Positions 44,699-53,028 of a stretch of DNA of 64,000 nt are shown one piece after another. Positions within the stretch are counted from its first letter, which is position 1, and each line of letters begins with the position of its first letter. Below the pieces are notes generated by a model. It was given only the letters and a program-made list of their open reading frames with translations, did no database searches and had not been told where the DNA came from. Made by a program: the position numbers and the translations under genes. The stretch comes from Rossellomorea sp. y25 (GTDB lineage Bacteria; Bacillota; Bacilli; Bacillales; Bacillaceae_B): contig NZ_CP145886.1 of assembly GCF_038049935.1 (NCBI RefSeq), forward strand, positions 2,426,501-2,490,500, read 5' to 3'.

Positions 44699-45718
44699 TC
44701 AACCTAAATAACGGTGATAAACTGATTTTGCTTCACTAATATCTTTTGTTCCGTGAATGATAGCCCGCCCATCTTTGAAAAGTACGATTCTATAGGCTTC
44801 AACACTGAAAGAAACCAAATACGGATTTGTGTCCACTTGCTTCCCTTTATTGTGAAAAGATTTAGCTATTTTAACGAGATCAACCTCATTGGTTGAAGAA
44901 GGACGTATTTGAACAGAGTCTCTCCCACAGAGGACAGCTGTTTTTGTTTGATTTTCATACTGGAGACCTGGATATGTTCGTTGGTCTCCACATGAAGGGC
45001 AACTTCCTCTTTTCAACTTCCTCACATCCATTGAAGTATGCTCATTTTTCCATAAATCAAAGGAAACCACCTTATGACTCAGGGCTTCAATGTCTCCCAC
45101 TAAAAGTTTTAATGCCTCGGTTGATTGGTATGCAACAACCATGGATACAGCAGGACTGATGATTCCCGCTGTATCGCAGGTTAAACCTCCTATCGGAACA
45201 CGCTCGATTAAACATTGAAGGCATGGAGTGATTCCAGGAAGAATGGTTAATGAGATACCATAACTTCCTACACAAGCTCCATAGATCCAGGGAATGGAAT
45301 ATTTTTGTGATACGTCATTAATGATCATTCTCGTATCAAAGTTATCCGTGGCATCGAGGATAAGATCCACCCCACGGGCAAGCCATGACATCTCCTCAGG
45401 CATGGCGTCCAGGATATGTCCTTCGATTTCAACTGTTGAATTAATCGCTTGAAGTCTTTTTTTGGCTGCTATCGCTTTCGGGAGACGATTCCTTGCATCC
45501 CGCTCGTTGTACAGCTGCTGACGTTGAAGGTTGCTCCACTCCACATAATCACGATCTACGATTGTAAGTTTCCCGATGCCAGCGCGGACAAGTGCTTCCG
45601 CGATTCCAGTTCCCAGTGCTCCAGCCCCGATGACTAACACATGTTTATCCCTTATTCGATTCTGCCCCGCTGTTCCAATGGGAGTAAACAATGTTTGTCT
45701 TGAATATCTATCTTCCAT
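44699..45718 (-). CDS. thiF: ThiS adenylyltransferase (ThiF/MoeB family)
   Basis: The 339-residue E1-like enzyme adenylates the C-terminal glycine of ThiS. The ATP site is LVIGAGALGTGIAEALVRAG near residue 30, the Asp of LILDATDNFDTR near residue 126 is catalytic, and two C-x-x-C pairs (CLQC near residue 168, CPSC near residue 242) form the zinc site. LTCDTAGI carries the family's active-site Cys. A C-terminal extension of about 90 residues follows the zinc site. The ATG at 45718 overlaps the thiG stop by one base (TGATG). Confidence 0.92.
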   Translation of the reverse strand: MEDRYSRQTLFTPIGTAGQNRIRDKHVLVIGAGALGTGIAEALVRAGIGKLTIVDRDYVEWSNLQRQQLYNERDARNRLPKAIAAKKRLQAINSTVEIEGHILDAMPEEMSWLARGVDLILDATDNFDTRMIINDVSQKYSIPWIYGACVGSYGISLTILPGITPCLQCLIERVPIGGLTCDTAGIISPAVSMVVAYQSTEALKLLVGDIEALSHKVVSFDLWKNEHTSMDVRKLKRGSCPSCGDQRTYPGLQYENQTKTAVLCGRDSVQIRPSSTNEVDLVKIAKSFHNKGKQVDTNPYLVSFSVEAYRIVLFKDGRAIIHGTKDISEAKSVYHRYLG

Positions 45719-46482
45719 CAAACACTCATCCCCTCCAACGGGCTGCTTGCTGATGCATAACGTTTCTTCGGAATTCTACCAGCTTCATATCCGAATCGGC
45801 CGGCTTCAATGGCTAGCCTCATGGCATTAGCCATTTTGACAGGGTCGGTAGCCGATGAAACGGCTGTATTAAGTAATACCGCATCTGCCCCTATTTCCAT
45901 TGCAAAAGCCGCATCTGCAGGAGAACCAATTCCGGCATCCACAATGACAGGTGCCTTGGCTTGTTCAATAATGAAGCGAAGATTGACTGGATTGATGATT
46001 CCTTGCCCTGATCCGATGGGCGACGCACCAGGCATAATTGCGTGAGCACCTAATTCTTCTAATCTTCTGGCAAGAACCACATCATCCGACGTATATGGAA
46101 GCACTGTAAAGCCTTCTTTTATTAATTCCTCCGTTGCTTTCAGTGTCTCAACGGGGTCGGGAAGCAGCGTTTTATCACATCCGATCACTTCCACTTTAAT
46201 CATGTCACAAAGCCCTGAAGCTCTCGCTAATTTCGCATGTCGAACCGCTTCCTTAGCACATTTTGCCCCTGCTGTATTCGGTAACAATGAATAGTTTTCA
46301 AGATTCAGCTTTTCTAAGAAATTAGGTTGACTAGGCTCAAAAATATTCATACGCCTTACCGTGAATGTAAGAATTTCTGCACCGGAAATCTCGACAGCTC
46401 TTTTCTGAATATCAAAATCAGGATATTTTCCCGTCCCCAGTAATAGTCTTGAATGGAATGTGTACTTTCCGATTTTTAACAT
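45718..46482 (-). CDS. thiG: Thiazole synthase
   Basis: The 254-residue TIM-barrel enzyme forms the thiazole ring from DXP, dehydroglycine and ThiS thiocarboxylate. Start [19 protein letters not shown] (in part [10 protein letters not shown]) and [19 protein letters not shown] near residue 69 are typical. The Schiff-base lysine is in [16 protein letters not shown] near residue 95, and the phosphate site in [29 protein letters not shown] (in part [20 protein letters not shown]). It lies one base after thiS and overlaps thiF by a base. Confidence 0.96.
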   Translation of the reverse strand: MLKIGKYTFHSRLLLGTGKYPDFDIQKRAVEISGAEILTFTVRRMNIFEPSQPNFLEKLNLENYSLLPNTAGAKCAKEAVRHAKLARASGLCDMIKVEVIGCDKTLLPDPVETLKATEELIKEGFTVLPYTSDDVVLARRLEELGAHAIMPGASPIGSGQGIINPVNLRFIIEQAKAPVIVDAGIGSPADAAFAMEIGADAVLLNTAVSSATDPVKMANAMRLAIEAGRFGYEAGRIPKKRYASASSPLEGMSV

Positions 46483-46483
46483 T

Positions 46484-46687
46484 TCAACCGCCTCCTACAA
46501 ATTGGATTAGCTCAATTGTATCGCCCTTATTCAGTTCAGCCTTTTCATGCTCATCTTTTTCAAGAATGTTTTGATTCTGCTCAACTATAATCACTCGATT
46601 TTCAAATTTAAAATAGTGAATTAAATCTGCTATAGTCGAAATTGTGTCTGGTACCGTGACCACCTGTCCATTTATCCGTAATTCCAC
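46484..46687 (-). CDS. thiS: Sulfur carrier protein ThiS
   Basis: The 67-residue ubiquitin-like protein ends in QFVGGG, supplying the C-terminal Gly-Gly that is thiocarboxylated. I use the GTG at 46687 (MELRINGQ), eight bases after AGGAG and four bases after the thiO stop; this gives the usual ThiS length. Longer in-frame starts at 46711 or 46738 would overlap thiO. It donates sulfur to ThiG for the thiazole ring. Confidence 0.92.
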   Translation of the reverse strand: MELRINGQVVTVPDTISTIADLIHYFKFENRVIIVEQNQNILEKDEHEKAELNKGDTIELIQFVGGG

Positions 46688-46691
46688 TTTC

Positions 46692-47789
46692 TCAACTCCT
46701 CTGGTATTCATCTTTTGAATGAGTATCCCTACCTTCAATAATGTCTGCCATCATCACTCCTGATATTGGTGCGAGGAGAATACCATTACGATAATGCCCC
46801 GTTGCAATGGAAAGGCCTTCCCATTCCTCACTTCTCCCCATAAATGGTAATCCATGATGAGTGTGTGGTCGTATACCCGCCCAAGCCTTTTCCCACTCTG
46901 CGTAAGCTAGATCAGGCAGAATGCTTGTCGCCAGCTGCATGAGGTTCAACAAACCATTTACGGAAATGGTTTCATCAAACGTATGCGGCTTCTCTGTTGC
47001 TCCTATCAAAAGCCTTCCACCAATCTTCGGAACAATGTAGCAGTCATCCGTGAAAATTGTACGCTCTACTACTTTGCGGGATACTTTAACTGAAAAGCAT
47101 TCTCCTTTGACTGGATACGTATTGAAAGTCATATTCAGCTGTTTCAGTAGAGATTGACTCCAAGCACCTCCCGCTACGATCGTTTCGTCTGCGTAAAAGG
47201 GACCAATAGATGTTTGAATCCCCGTAACCCTGCTTCCTTCTATAATAAAATCATAAACGTCCGTAAATTCTTTCATTTCTGCACCTAATCTCGATGCTGC
47301 TAAACCTAACGCTTGTGAAAGCTTTAGGGCTGAGACATTCCCATCTTTTGGAATATACAAACCACCAGCCACATCCTTTGATAGATGAGGTTCGTAGATA
47401 GATAGGCTACTAGGAGATAACCATTCAACCTGTTCCTCCTTTGCTGCTATAGATGCAACTTCCAGTAAGTCCTGGGCTTCTTCCTCTGTTTTCGCTAGTT
47501 TAATCATTCCATTTTCTACATACTCAATGTCCATTCCGCTAATTTCTTTGAGTTCCTCAGCTAGAGTAGAATACATATTTCGACTGGCCATCGCTAAATG
47601 ATACAGAGGACTCCCCCCATGTAATTCCGTTTGAACACCAAGCATGCCTGCAGCGGCTTTCGACGCTTTTCCCGCCAATTGATTCCTCTCAATCAGGAGA
47701 ACTTTCTTTCCTCTTTTGGATAACTGATACGCAATGGAGCAGCCAATTACTCCTCCACCCACAATCATGACGTCATACTGCTTTACCAA
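46692..47789 (-). CDS. thiO: Glycine oxidase ThiO
   Basis: The 365-residue FAD-dependent amine oxidase converts glycine to dehydroglycine for ThiG. The FAD motif VMIVGGGVIGCSIAYQLSKRG is at residues 7-27 (in part GGGVIGCSIAYQL), followed by KVLLIERNQLAG; ATGHYRNGILLAP near the C-terminus is typical of ThiO. The start is a TTG at 47789, seven bases after GGAGGTG and right behind the tenI stop; the longer frame to 47840 lies inside tenI. Confidence 0.93.
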   Translation of the reverse strand: MVKQYDVMIVGGGVIGCSIAYQLSKRGKKVLLIERNQLAGKASKAAAGMLGVQTELHGGSPLYHLAMASRNMYSTLAEELKEISGMDIEYVENGMIKLAKTEEEAQDLLEVASIAAKEEQVEWLSPSSLSIYEPHLSKDVAGGLYIPKDGNVSALKLSQALGLAASRLGAEMKEFTDVYDFIIEGSRVTGIQTSIGPFYADETIVAGGAWSQSLLKQLNMTFNTYPVKGECFSVKVSRKVVERTIFTDDCYIVPKIGGRLLIGATEKPHTFDETISVNGLLNLMQLATSILPDLAYAEWEKAWAGIRPHTHHGLPFMGRSEEWEGLSIATGHYRNGILLAPISGVMMADIIEGRDTHSKDEYQRS

Positions 47790-47790
47790 G

Positions 47791-48414
47791 CTACCACACC
47801 TCCATATGTAATTCTTTATAATAGGATCGTGCTGAATCAATCGGATCCTTTGAAAGGAAAATGCCTGATAAAACCGCTACCCCTTTTGCTCCAGTTTGCA
47901 TGATTTCTCCTACGCGTTTAGGTGTGATACCACCGATACCGATAATAGGAAGAGGGATTGATTGAACCATTTTTTCTAAGCTTGCTACCCCCACACCAGT
48001 CTTTCCTGGCTTCGAAGAGGTAGCATAGATATTTCCATAGAGTAGATAATCCGCTCCGCTATCCATCGCCTGTTGCGCTTCTTCCAGGGAATGTACAGAA
48101 GCACCTATTTGTAAGGAAGGAAAAGCACTTTTCACTAAGCTGATATCCGCACTTTGATGGCCAAGCTGCACCCCTCTTGCATGCTTCATAATGGCAATGT
48201 CTGCCCGGTCATTGACACATAATTTCGTTAATGGGACTCCTGCTTTTACTAAACGGTCAATGGCCACAGTCCATTCTTTCCCCGTCCACTGCTTTTCGCG
48301 AAGGTGGAGCACGTCGAAGTATGGATATATGGACTTCGAGATTTCCACCAATTCTTCCACTGATTGTTTTCCTGTTGAAATCACATGTAATTGTTTTCTC
48401 GTTTCAATTCCCAT
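47791..48414 (-). CDS. tenI: Thiazole tautomerase (TenI-like)
   Basis: The 207-residue ThiE-like TIM-barrel protein keeps LREKQWTGKEW near residue 41, VNDRADIAIMKHARGVQLGHQSADISL near residue 70 (in part ARGVQLGHQSADI) and GIGGITPKRVGEIMQTGAKGVAVLSGI near residue 160 (in part GIGGITPKRVGEIM). A true thiE lies in the same operon, and the order after ecfT and before thiO fits TenI, which aromatises the thiazole carboxylate. The ATG at 48414 follows GGGAG and overlaps the EcfT gene end by 11 bases. A ThiE function cannot be excluded from sequence alone. Confidence 0.88.
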   Translation of the reverse strand: MGIETRKQLHVISTGKQSVEELVEISKSIYPYFDVLHLREKQWTGKEWTVAIDRLVKAGVPLTKLCVNDRADIAIMKHARGVQLGHQSADISLVKSAFPSLQIGASVHSLEEAQQAMDSGADYLLYGNIYATSSKPGKTGVGVASLEKMVQSIPLPIIGIGGITPKRVGEIMQTGAKGVAVLSGIFLSKDPIDSARSYYKELHMEVW

Positions 48415-49207
48415 AGCGAACATCTCCCGCCGGAAAAATAGGTAGATGGGTAGAAAAATAATAACTGAGCACAATCATGAAGAGAATGCTCCCCAAGAAA
48501 TATCCATCATATCTCGAGAAGGTTACTCTGTAGTAATAGGTTCGTTTCCCACTTTCTTTAAAACCTTTTGTCTCCATAGCCACGGCAATTCTGTGAGCTC
48601 TTCTGATGCTTTGGGCAAGCAGGGGAATGGAATACGATTTCATTTTATGGAATACGTGCTTTATTCCTTTCATTTCCTCAACTCCCCTGACTTTCATGGC
48701 GTTTCGTATCGTGAAGAATTCTTCAATCATAATGGGTATTAATCTGAATCCTGCCATAAAACTATACGCATACTTAGGTTTTAATCTCAGCTGCTGCATA
48801 AGGGAGTAGAAAAGCTTCACCGGTCTCGTTGTAAGAGCAAATAATAATCCCAATATAGCGAATACGATGGTACGCAATCCAACATGGATCCCCCGATAAA
48901 AACTCTCTTCGGTAATGTGGATCCATCCAAATTTCATCCATGTTGTTTCACCTTTCCCAAATAAAACCATTGATGAAGCAGTAGAGATGAAAACAAGGAA
49001 AAAGGGTAAAATCATTAAACTGACCGTTCTATATGAATATCCCGAGAACACCCATAACAGGAGAAAAAAGAGTAAGCTCAAATATAACAACCAGTTAAGA
49101 TAATGAATAAAAAGCAGGAATACAAAAAGCCCGATCAAGCTCATTAGCTTGAAGCTGGGATTTATTTGATGAAGCCAGGTTTCTCTATGCTCGAGTTCTA
49201 TATTCAT
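48404..49207 (-). CDS. ykoC: ECF transporter transmembrane subunit (YkoC-like EcfT)
   Basis: The 267-residue protein has about five or six membrane segments and the EcfT coupling-helix motifs, seen in TIRNAMKVRGVEEMKG near residue 167 and AQSIRRAHRIAVAMETKGFKE near residue 200 (in part RRAHRIAVAMETKGF). It joins the two ATPase domains of the neighbouring protein to the substrate-binding S component. Its gene overlaps the ATPase gene by four bases. As in Bacillus subtilis ykoFEDC, the system should import hydroxymethylpyrimidine or thiamine precursors. Confidence 0.9.
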   Translation of the reverse strand: MNIELEHRETWLHQINPSFKLMSLIGLFVFLLFIHYLNWLLYLSLLFFLLLWVFSGYSYRTVSLMILPFFLVFISTASSMVLFGKGETTWMKFGWIHITEESFYRGIHVGLRTIVFAILGLLFALTTRPVKLFYSLMQQLRLKPKYAYSFMAGFRLIPIMIEEFFTIRNAMKVRGVEEMKGIKHVFHKMKSYSIPLLAQSIRRAHRIAVAMETKGFKESGKRTYYYRVTFSRYDGYFLGSILFMIVLSYYFSTHLPIFPAGDVRYGN

Positions 49208-50631
49208 ATTGCTTTACTACCTGCGATCTCATTATGGAAATCCTGGGTGAGACGCCCCTTTTCAATTACCCATACTCTGGATGCAAAGTGAGTAATAATA
49301 TTTTCATCATGTGTCACCATCAAAATGGTAGTTCCTTCCTTTTGGTAGCCTTGAAGCATCTCAAGTAACGCAAACGTATTTTGGGAATCCTGGCCAAAGG
49401 TCGGTTCGTCCAATAATAGAAGATCTTTATTCCTGACAAGGGACGCTGCGACGCTTAATCTGCGCTTTTGCCCCATTGATAAATGATAGGGATGATGTTG
49501 TTTGTATGGATCAAGCTTAAATCGCTTTAAAATTGCATGCACTTTTTCCTCCACTATCCCTTCATCCACTTTCCCCCGCCGAAAGGAATACGCAACTTCA
49601 TCAAACACACTGTGTGTTACAAACTGAAACTCGGGATTTTGAAAAACAAACGTACATTCCTCGGGAGCATTCTTTCCTTTTACCTGTCTCCCATATAATT
49701 CATACGTCCCGGTCGTTTGGATGAATTTCATGAGACTGTGGAGTAATGTTGATTTACCTGCTCCGTTCTTTCCGGTGATTGCAATCCATTCACCTTCAAG
49801 GCTGACGGCATTTTCAAGGTGGATTTTCAATTCTTTTTGTACATACCCTTTGAAGTTCTCTAGCTTTATATTCGTTTTTCCAAACGGGGCAGCCTTCTCC
49901 GGGAGGTGGGAAGAAAGATAATCTTTCCACGCTTCCGGATACCATACCCCAACTGTTTTCATTGTTTCCTTAAAATTTGATAAAATGTGAGTCTTTGGAC
50001 CATCAGCCACTATTCTTCCACTAGCATCGAAAAGAATAATACGATCTATGATATCCAGTACGTGCCCAAGCTTATGCTCAACGATAAGTAACGTTTTATC
50101 TTTGCATGTCGTTTTCACTGTTTCCCATACAGATTTTGTACTCTCTTCATCTAACATGGCTGTAGGCTCATCCAGAAATAGCGTATGGGGATGGAGCGCA
50201 AGGGCAGAGGCAATGGCTAATTTTTGCTTCATCCCCCCAGATAGAGAGGAGATTTTCGTATGGGAATCCCTCAGACTTAAATTCACCTTCTCTAACAGTT
50301 CTTTAATAATCTCTGGCATTTCGTCTCTTGGAATCTGGTTGTTCTCCAAAACAAAGGCAATTTCCTCATCTACATAGGGCATACAAAATTGAGCGTCCGG
50401 ATCTTGAAAGACATACCCGAAGGATTCAGGACGTTCAATCGAGTCAGCTTTCATCGGCACATCTATCGAATGGGGTATCACACCGGAAAAAACCTGGAGG
50501 AGTGTGGATTTGCCACATCCCGACGGTCCTAATAGCAATACCTTTTCCCCATCTTCTATTGAAAGGCTTACGTCTTTAAACATCAGTTCCTCTGAACCGG
50601 AGAATGTAAGGCGCAGATTTTCAACATGCAT
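49204..50631 (-). CDS. ykoD: ECF transporter double ATPase (YkoD-like)
   Basis: The 475-residue protein is a fusion of two ABC ATPase domains. Walker A: GPSGCGKSTLLQ near residue 34 and GKNGAGKSTLLH near residue 288. Signatures: LSGGMKQKLAIASALALHP and LSMGQKRRLSVAASLVRN. Walker B: TLFLDEPTAMLD and LLLLDEPTFGQD. Thus both nucleotide sites look complete. The gene lies between the S component and EcfT genes with overlaps or short gaps, and has the site AAAGGAGGG. Confidence 0.94.
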   Translation of the reverse strand: MHVENLRLTFSGSEELMFKDVSLSIEDGEKVLLLGPSGCGKSTLLQVFSGVIPHSIDVPMKADSIERPESFGYVFQDPDAQFCMPYVDEEIAFVLENNQIPRDEMPEIIKELLEKVNLSLRDSHTKISSLSGGMKQKLAIASALALHPHTLFLDEPTAMLDEESTKSVWETVKTTCKDKTLLIVEHKLGHVLDIIDRIILFDASGRIVADGPKTHILSNFKETMKTVGVWYPEAWKDYLSSHLPEKAAPFGKTNIKLENFKGYVQKELKIHLENAVSLEGEWIAITGKNGAGKSTLLHSLMKFIQTTGTYELYGRQVKGKNAPEECTFVFQNPEFQFVTHSVFDEVAYSFRRGKVDEGIVEEKVHAILKRFKLDPYKQHHPYHLSMGQKRRLSVAASLVRNKDLLLLDEPTFGQDSQNTFALLEMLQGYQKEGTTILMVTHDENIITHFASRVWVIEKGRLTQDFHNEIAGSKAI

Positions 50632-50645
50632 CGTCCTTCCCTCCT

Positions 50646-51224
50646 TTACTGATTCAACGCGTCATAATCTTTTTGCTCTGCATTTCTGACTAAACTGGTT
50701 ACCCCCGTTTTCTCCAGAGCCTTAACGAGATAAAAGGCTCCTATGCCTGCTATCACGATGGATCCTATTAATCTGGCACCAATAAAAAGTGATAAATTCC
50801 ACAGAACCAGGTCTCCCATGTATCCCTTAAAGTAGTCCATCAGGATTGAGCCAATTGCTGAGCCCACAGCTGCTGCACAAATGATGATGACATCATAACG
50901 CTTATAGCGGGTGATAAGGAAAATCAACTCTGCAAACAATCCTTGAATAAGACCGAATAGGAGTACCTCGAGGCCCCATTCACTTCCCATGAGAAATTCC
51001 CCTGAAGATGCTGCAATTTCTGCCAGAAGTGCGACACCAGGTTTCCTAATGATTAAAAAAGCCACGGTTGCCGCCATGAACCACATGCCATAGATCAGTT
51101 GATCCGCATGCAATCCAAATGGCTTTAACAGGTTATAAACCGGTCCCCAAAGCTTATATATAATTCCAAAACCTATGGAGATCACGACCGTTACTAAAAT
51201 GTCCGTCAGCTTTAATTTAGACAT
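50646..51224 (-). CDS. ykoE: ECF transporter substrate-binding S component (YkoE-like)
   Basis: The 192-residue protein has about six membrane segments and the YkoE pattern: VTVVISIGFGIIYKLWGPVYN near the start (in part SIGFGIIYKLWGPVY), GVALLAEIAASSGEFLMGSEWG near residue 63 and FAELIFLITRYKRYD. YkoE is the S component for hydroxymethylpyrimidine/thiamine precursors in Bacillus. The start overlaps the end of tenA by eight bases. A C-terminal hydrophilic tail NAEQKDYDALNQ follows the last helix. The accessory YkoF-type protein is not encoded here. Confidence 0.9.
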   Translation of the reverse strand: MSKLKLTDILVTVVISIGFGIIYKLWGPVYNLLKPFGLHADQLIYGMWFMAATVAFLIIRKPGVALLAEIAASSGEFLMGSEWGLEVLLFGLIQGLFAELIFLITRYKRYDVIIICAAAVGSAIGSILMDYFKGYMGDLVLWNLSLFIGARLIGSIVIAGIGAFYLVKALEKTGVTSLVRNAEQKDYDALNQ

Positions 51225-51915
51225 GTACTTTACCTTCTTTGACTAAAGAAGACTGAAACGGCCATTTCTCGAGTGTGTATGCCATTTCCCAAAATTGGAA
51301 TTCATAAATGCTGCTCAAAATGAAATTCTCTTTCATTCTTTCCTTGTCTGTTTCTGTCATCGTTGCTGCCAATCCATCCAGTCGCTGAATCTGTTCTTCC
51401 ACTAACTCCCGAAACCATTCTCCCCCATAAGCTGCGATCCACTCCTGATAAATGGCCTCCTCAGGTGTACATGATTTCAAGCGTTCACCGATCTCATAAT
51501 ACAACCAGTAGCAGGGGAGTATTGCCGCCAGAATATCTGCGAGCCCCCCATACTGAGCGGACCGATACATATGTGACGTGTACGCATAAGCCGTAGGAGC
51601 AGGTTCAAACTGCTGTTTTTCTTCTTCCGTGATCCCTAATCGATTTGAGAAATTTTCATGAAGTGAAAGCTCTGCTTCATTTGTCCCAACAGCGTGTGTT
51701 GCCATTCTAGAGGTAGTATGTAAGTCTGTTGCTTTGGCTGCCCCAAGTGCCTGCACCTTTGAAAAGTGGGATAGGTAATAGGCATCTTGCAGGATGTAAT
51801 ACCTGAAGTTTTCAAGGGGGAGGGTTCCCTCACCAATCCCTTTAACGAAAGGATGTTGAAAGCTCGCTTCCCAAATTTCGTTTACTTCGTTTCTTAAGTA
51901 CGTTGAAAATGACAT
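51217..51915 (-). CDS. tenA: Aminopyrimidine aminohydrolase (thiaminase II)
   Basis: The 232-residue helical enzyme deaminates aminopyrimidines from degraded thiamine, giving HMP for ThiD. The active-site residues of TenA are at the expected numbers: D44 in ILQDAYYLSHF and C135 in AAILPCYWLYYEIG; the C-terminal Glu lies in YEFQFWEMAY. I use the ATG at 51915, preceded by AAGGAG; the frame extends upstream to 51966 but without a site. It is the first gene after the TPP riboswitch. Confidence 0.95.
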   Translation of the reverse strand: MSFSTYLRNEVNEIWEASFQHPFVKGIGEGTLPLENFRYYILQDAYYLSHFSKVQALGAAKATDLHTTSRMATHAVGTNEAELSLHENFSNRLGITEEEKQQFEPAPTAYAYTSHMYRSAQYGGLADILAAILPCYWLYYEIGERLKSCTPEEAIYQEWIAAYGGEWFRELVEEQIQRLDGLAATMTETDKERMKENFILSSIYEFQFWEMAYTLEKWPFQSSLVKEGKVHV

Positions 51916-51955
51916 AATATCTTTCTCCTTTTCCAGACGACCCGAACTGGGCAAC

Positions 51956-52001
51956 AAAAAAGCCACTTCCCATTATGCATGCAGCATACAGAAAGTGGCT
52001 T
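51956..52001 (-). terminator. TPP riboswitch terminator
   Basis: AAGCCACTT pairs with AAGTGGCTT, with an inner palindromic region, then six T on the minus strand. Confidence 0.92.
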
Positions 52002-52044
52002 GAGATCAGAATGTAAGATTACGATTCTACGCGACCGTCAAACA

Positions 52045-52135
52045 CCACTTCCCTACGCTGGTCTCAACCAGATCAGGTTCAAAGGGTCTTAAAGTCATAC
52101 TTTAATCTCAGCCTTTAATAAGGCACCCCTAGTGG
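52045..52135 (-). ncRNA. TPP riboswitch (THI element)
   Basis: Minus-strand order CCACTAGGGGTGCC, GGCTGAGA, ACCCTTTGAACCTGATCTGG and CAGCGTAGGGAAGTGG is the complete THI box. It controls the following 11-gene thiamine operon by termination. Confidence 0.97.
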
Positions 52136-52165
52136 ATCGTCCTATGAAATTTTGTATTCGATGCT

Positions 52166-52193
52166 ATCGTACCATGATTCTTTTGCTTGTCAA
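52166..52193 (-). promoter_or_regulatory. Promoter of the thiamine operon
   Basis: Minus-strand TTGACA (52193-52188) and TACGAT (52171-52166), 16-base spacer, about 30 bases before the aptamer. The stretch 52194-52381 upstream holds nothing I can recognise. Confidence 0.75.
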
Positions 52194-52381
52194 CACCAAA
52201 AAGAAAACCTTTCATCAATTTCCCATTCGCCCTTCCCCTACAAAACCAATCACAGCAAAGGATACCCACTTTAAAAATTTTAATGAAATTCCTTTAAGAA
52301 TAAAGCTCTTTACAGCAATATTAACTGCATACTACAAATGTATAAATATACAAAAATGGATTATGGGATGACAATCATTAC

Positions 52382-52422
52382 AATTAAAGTAGGGAGGGGC
52401 TTCCATGTTGGAAGTCCCTCCC
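52382..52422 (-). terminator. Terminator after desR
   Basis: Fourteen-base stem (52392-52405 with 52409-52422) with one mismatched pair, followed on the minus strand by TACTTTAATT, a weak T run. Confidence 0.8.
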
Positions 52423-52428
52423 TGCCCA

Positions 52429-53028
52429 TCATTTAAACCATCCTTTTTCTTTTGATTGAGTGATGGCTTCGATTCGATTTTTAACTTCAAGCTTGTCGAG
52501 TATGGTAGAGATATAGTTTCGGACGGTACCCGTTTTCAGGCTAAGCTCATCGGCTATCTCTTTCGTGTTTTTCCCGTCAGCAACCAGCTCCAACACTTCC
52601 TTTTCACGGTCTGTCAAAGGATTCTCTTCACTATACACATCGTCCATGAGCTCTGGTGCATAAATACGTTTACCCTCCATCACAAGGCGAATCGAGTTCG
52701 CCAGTTCTTCACTTGGGCTGTCCTTTAACAAATAACCCTTCACTCCCCCTTTTAATGCACGCTGGAAATAACCGGACCTGGCAAAGGTTGTCAGGATAAT
52801 CACTTTGCAATTTTCGCCTTTTAACTCCTCTGCTGCTTCAAGACCGGTCTTTTTAGGCATTTCAATATCCATGATACAAATATCCGGCTGCAGCTCGTGG
52901 ACGAGGGCAATGGCTTCTTCTCCATTGCCCGCCTTTCCCACCACTTCCATATCATCCTCTAAGCTAAGTAACGAGCCTAAGGCACCTAATAACATTCGCT
53001 GATCTTCCGCGATAACAATTCGAATCAT
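52429..53028 (-). CDS. desR: Response regulator DesR
   Basis: The 199-residue NarL/FixJ-type regulator has a receiver domain with phosphoacceptor D54 in CIMDIEMPKKTGLEAAEELK and a LuxR-type HTH (PLTDREKEVLELVADGKNTKEIA in part near residue 137, TGTVRNYISTILDKLEVKNR). The end NRIEAITQSKEKGWFK and the segment GVKGYLLKDSPSEELANSIR are practically those of Bacillus subtilis DesR (from memory). It activates the membrane desaturase gene on cooling. It overlaps desK by four bases; no desaturase gene is in this window. Confidence 0.93.
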   Translation of the reverse strand: MIRIVIAEDQRMLLGALGSLLSLEDDMEVVGKAGNGEEAIALVHELQPDICIMDIEMPKKTGLEAAEELKGENCKVIILTTFARSGYFQRALKGGVKGYLLKDSPSEELANSIRLVMEGKRIYAPELMDDVYSEENPLTDREKEVLELVADGKNTKEIADELSLKTGTVRNYISTILDKLEVKNRIEAITQSKEKGWFK

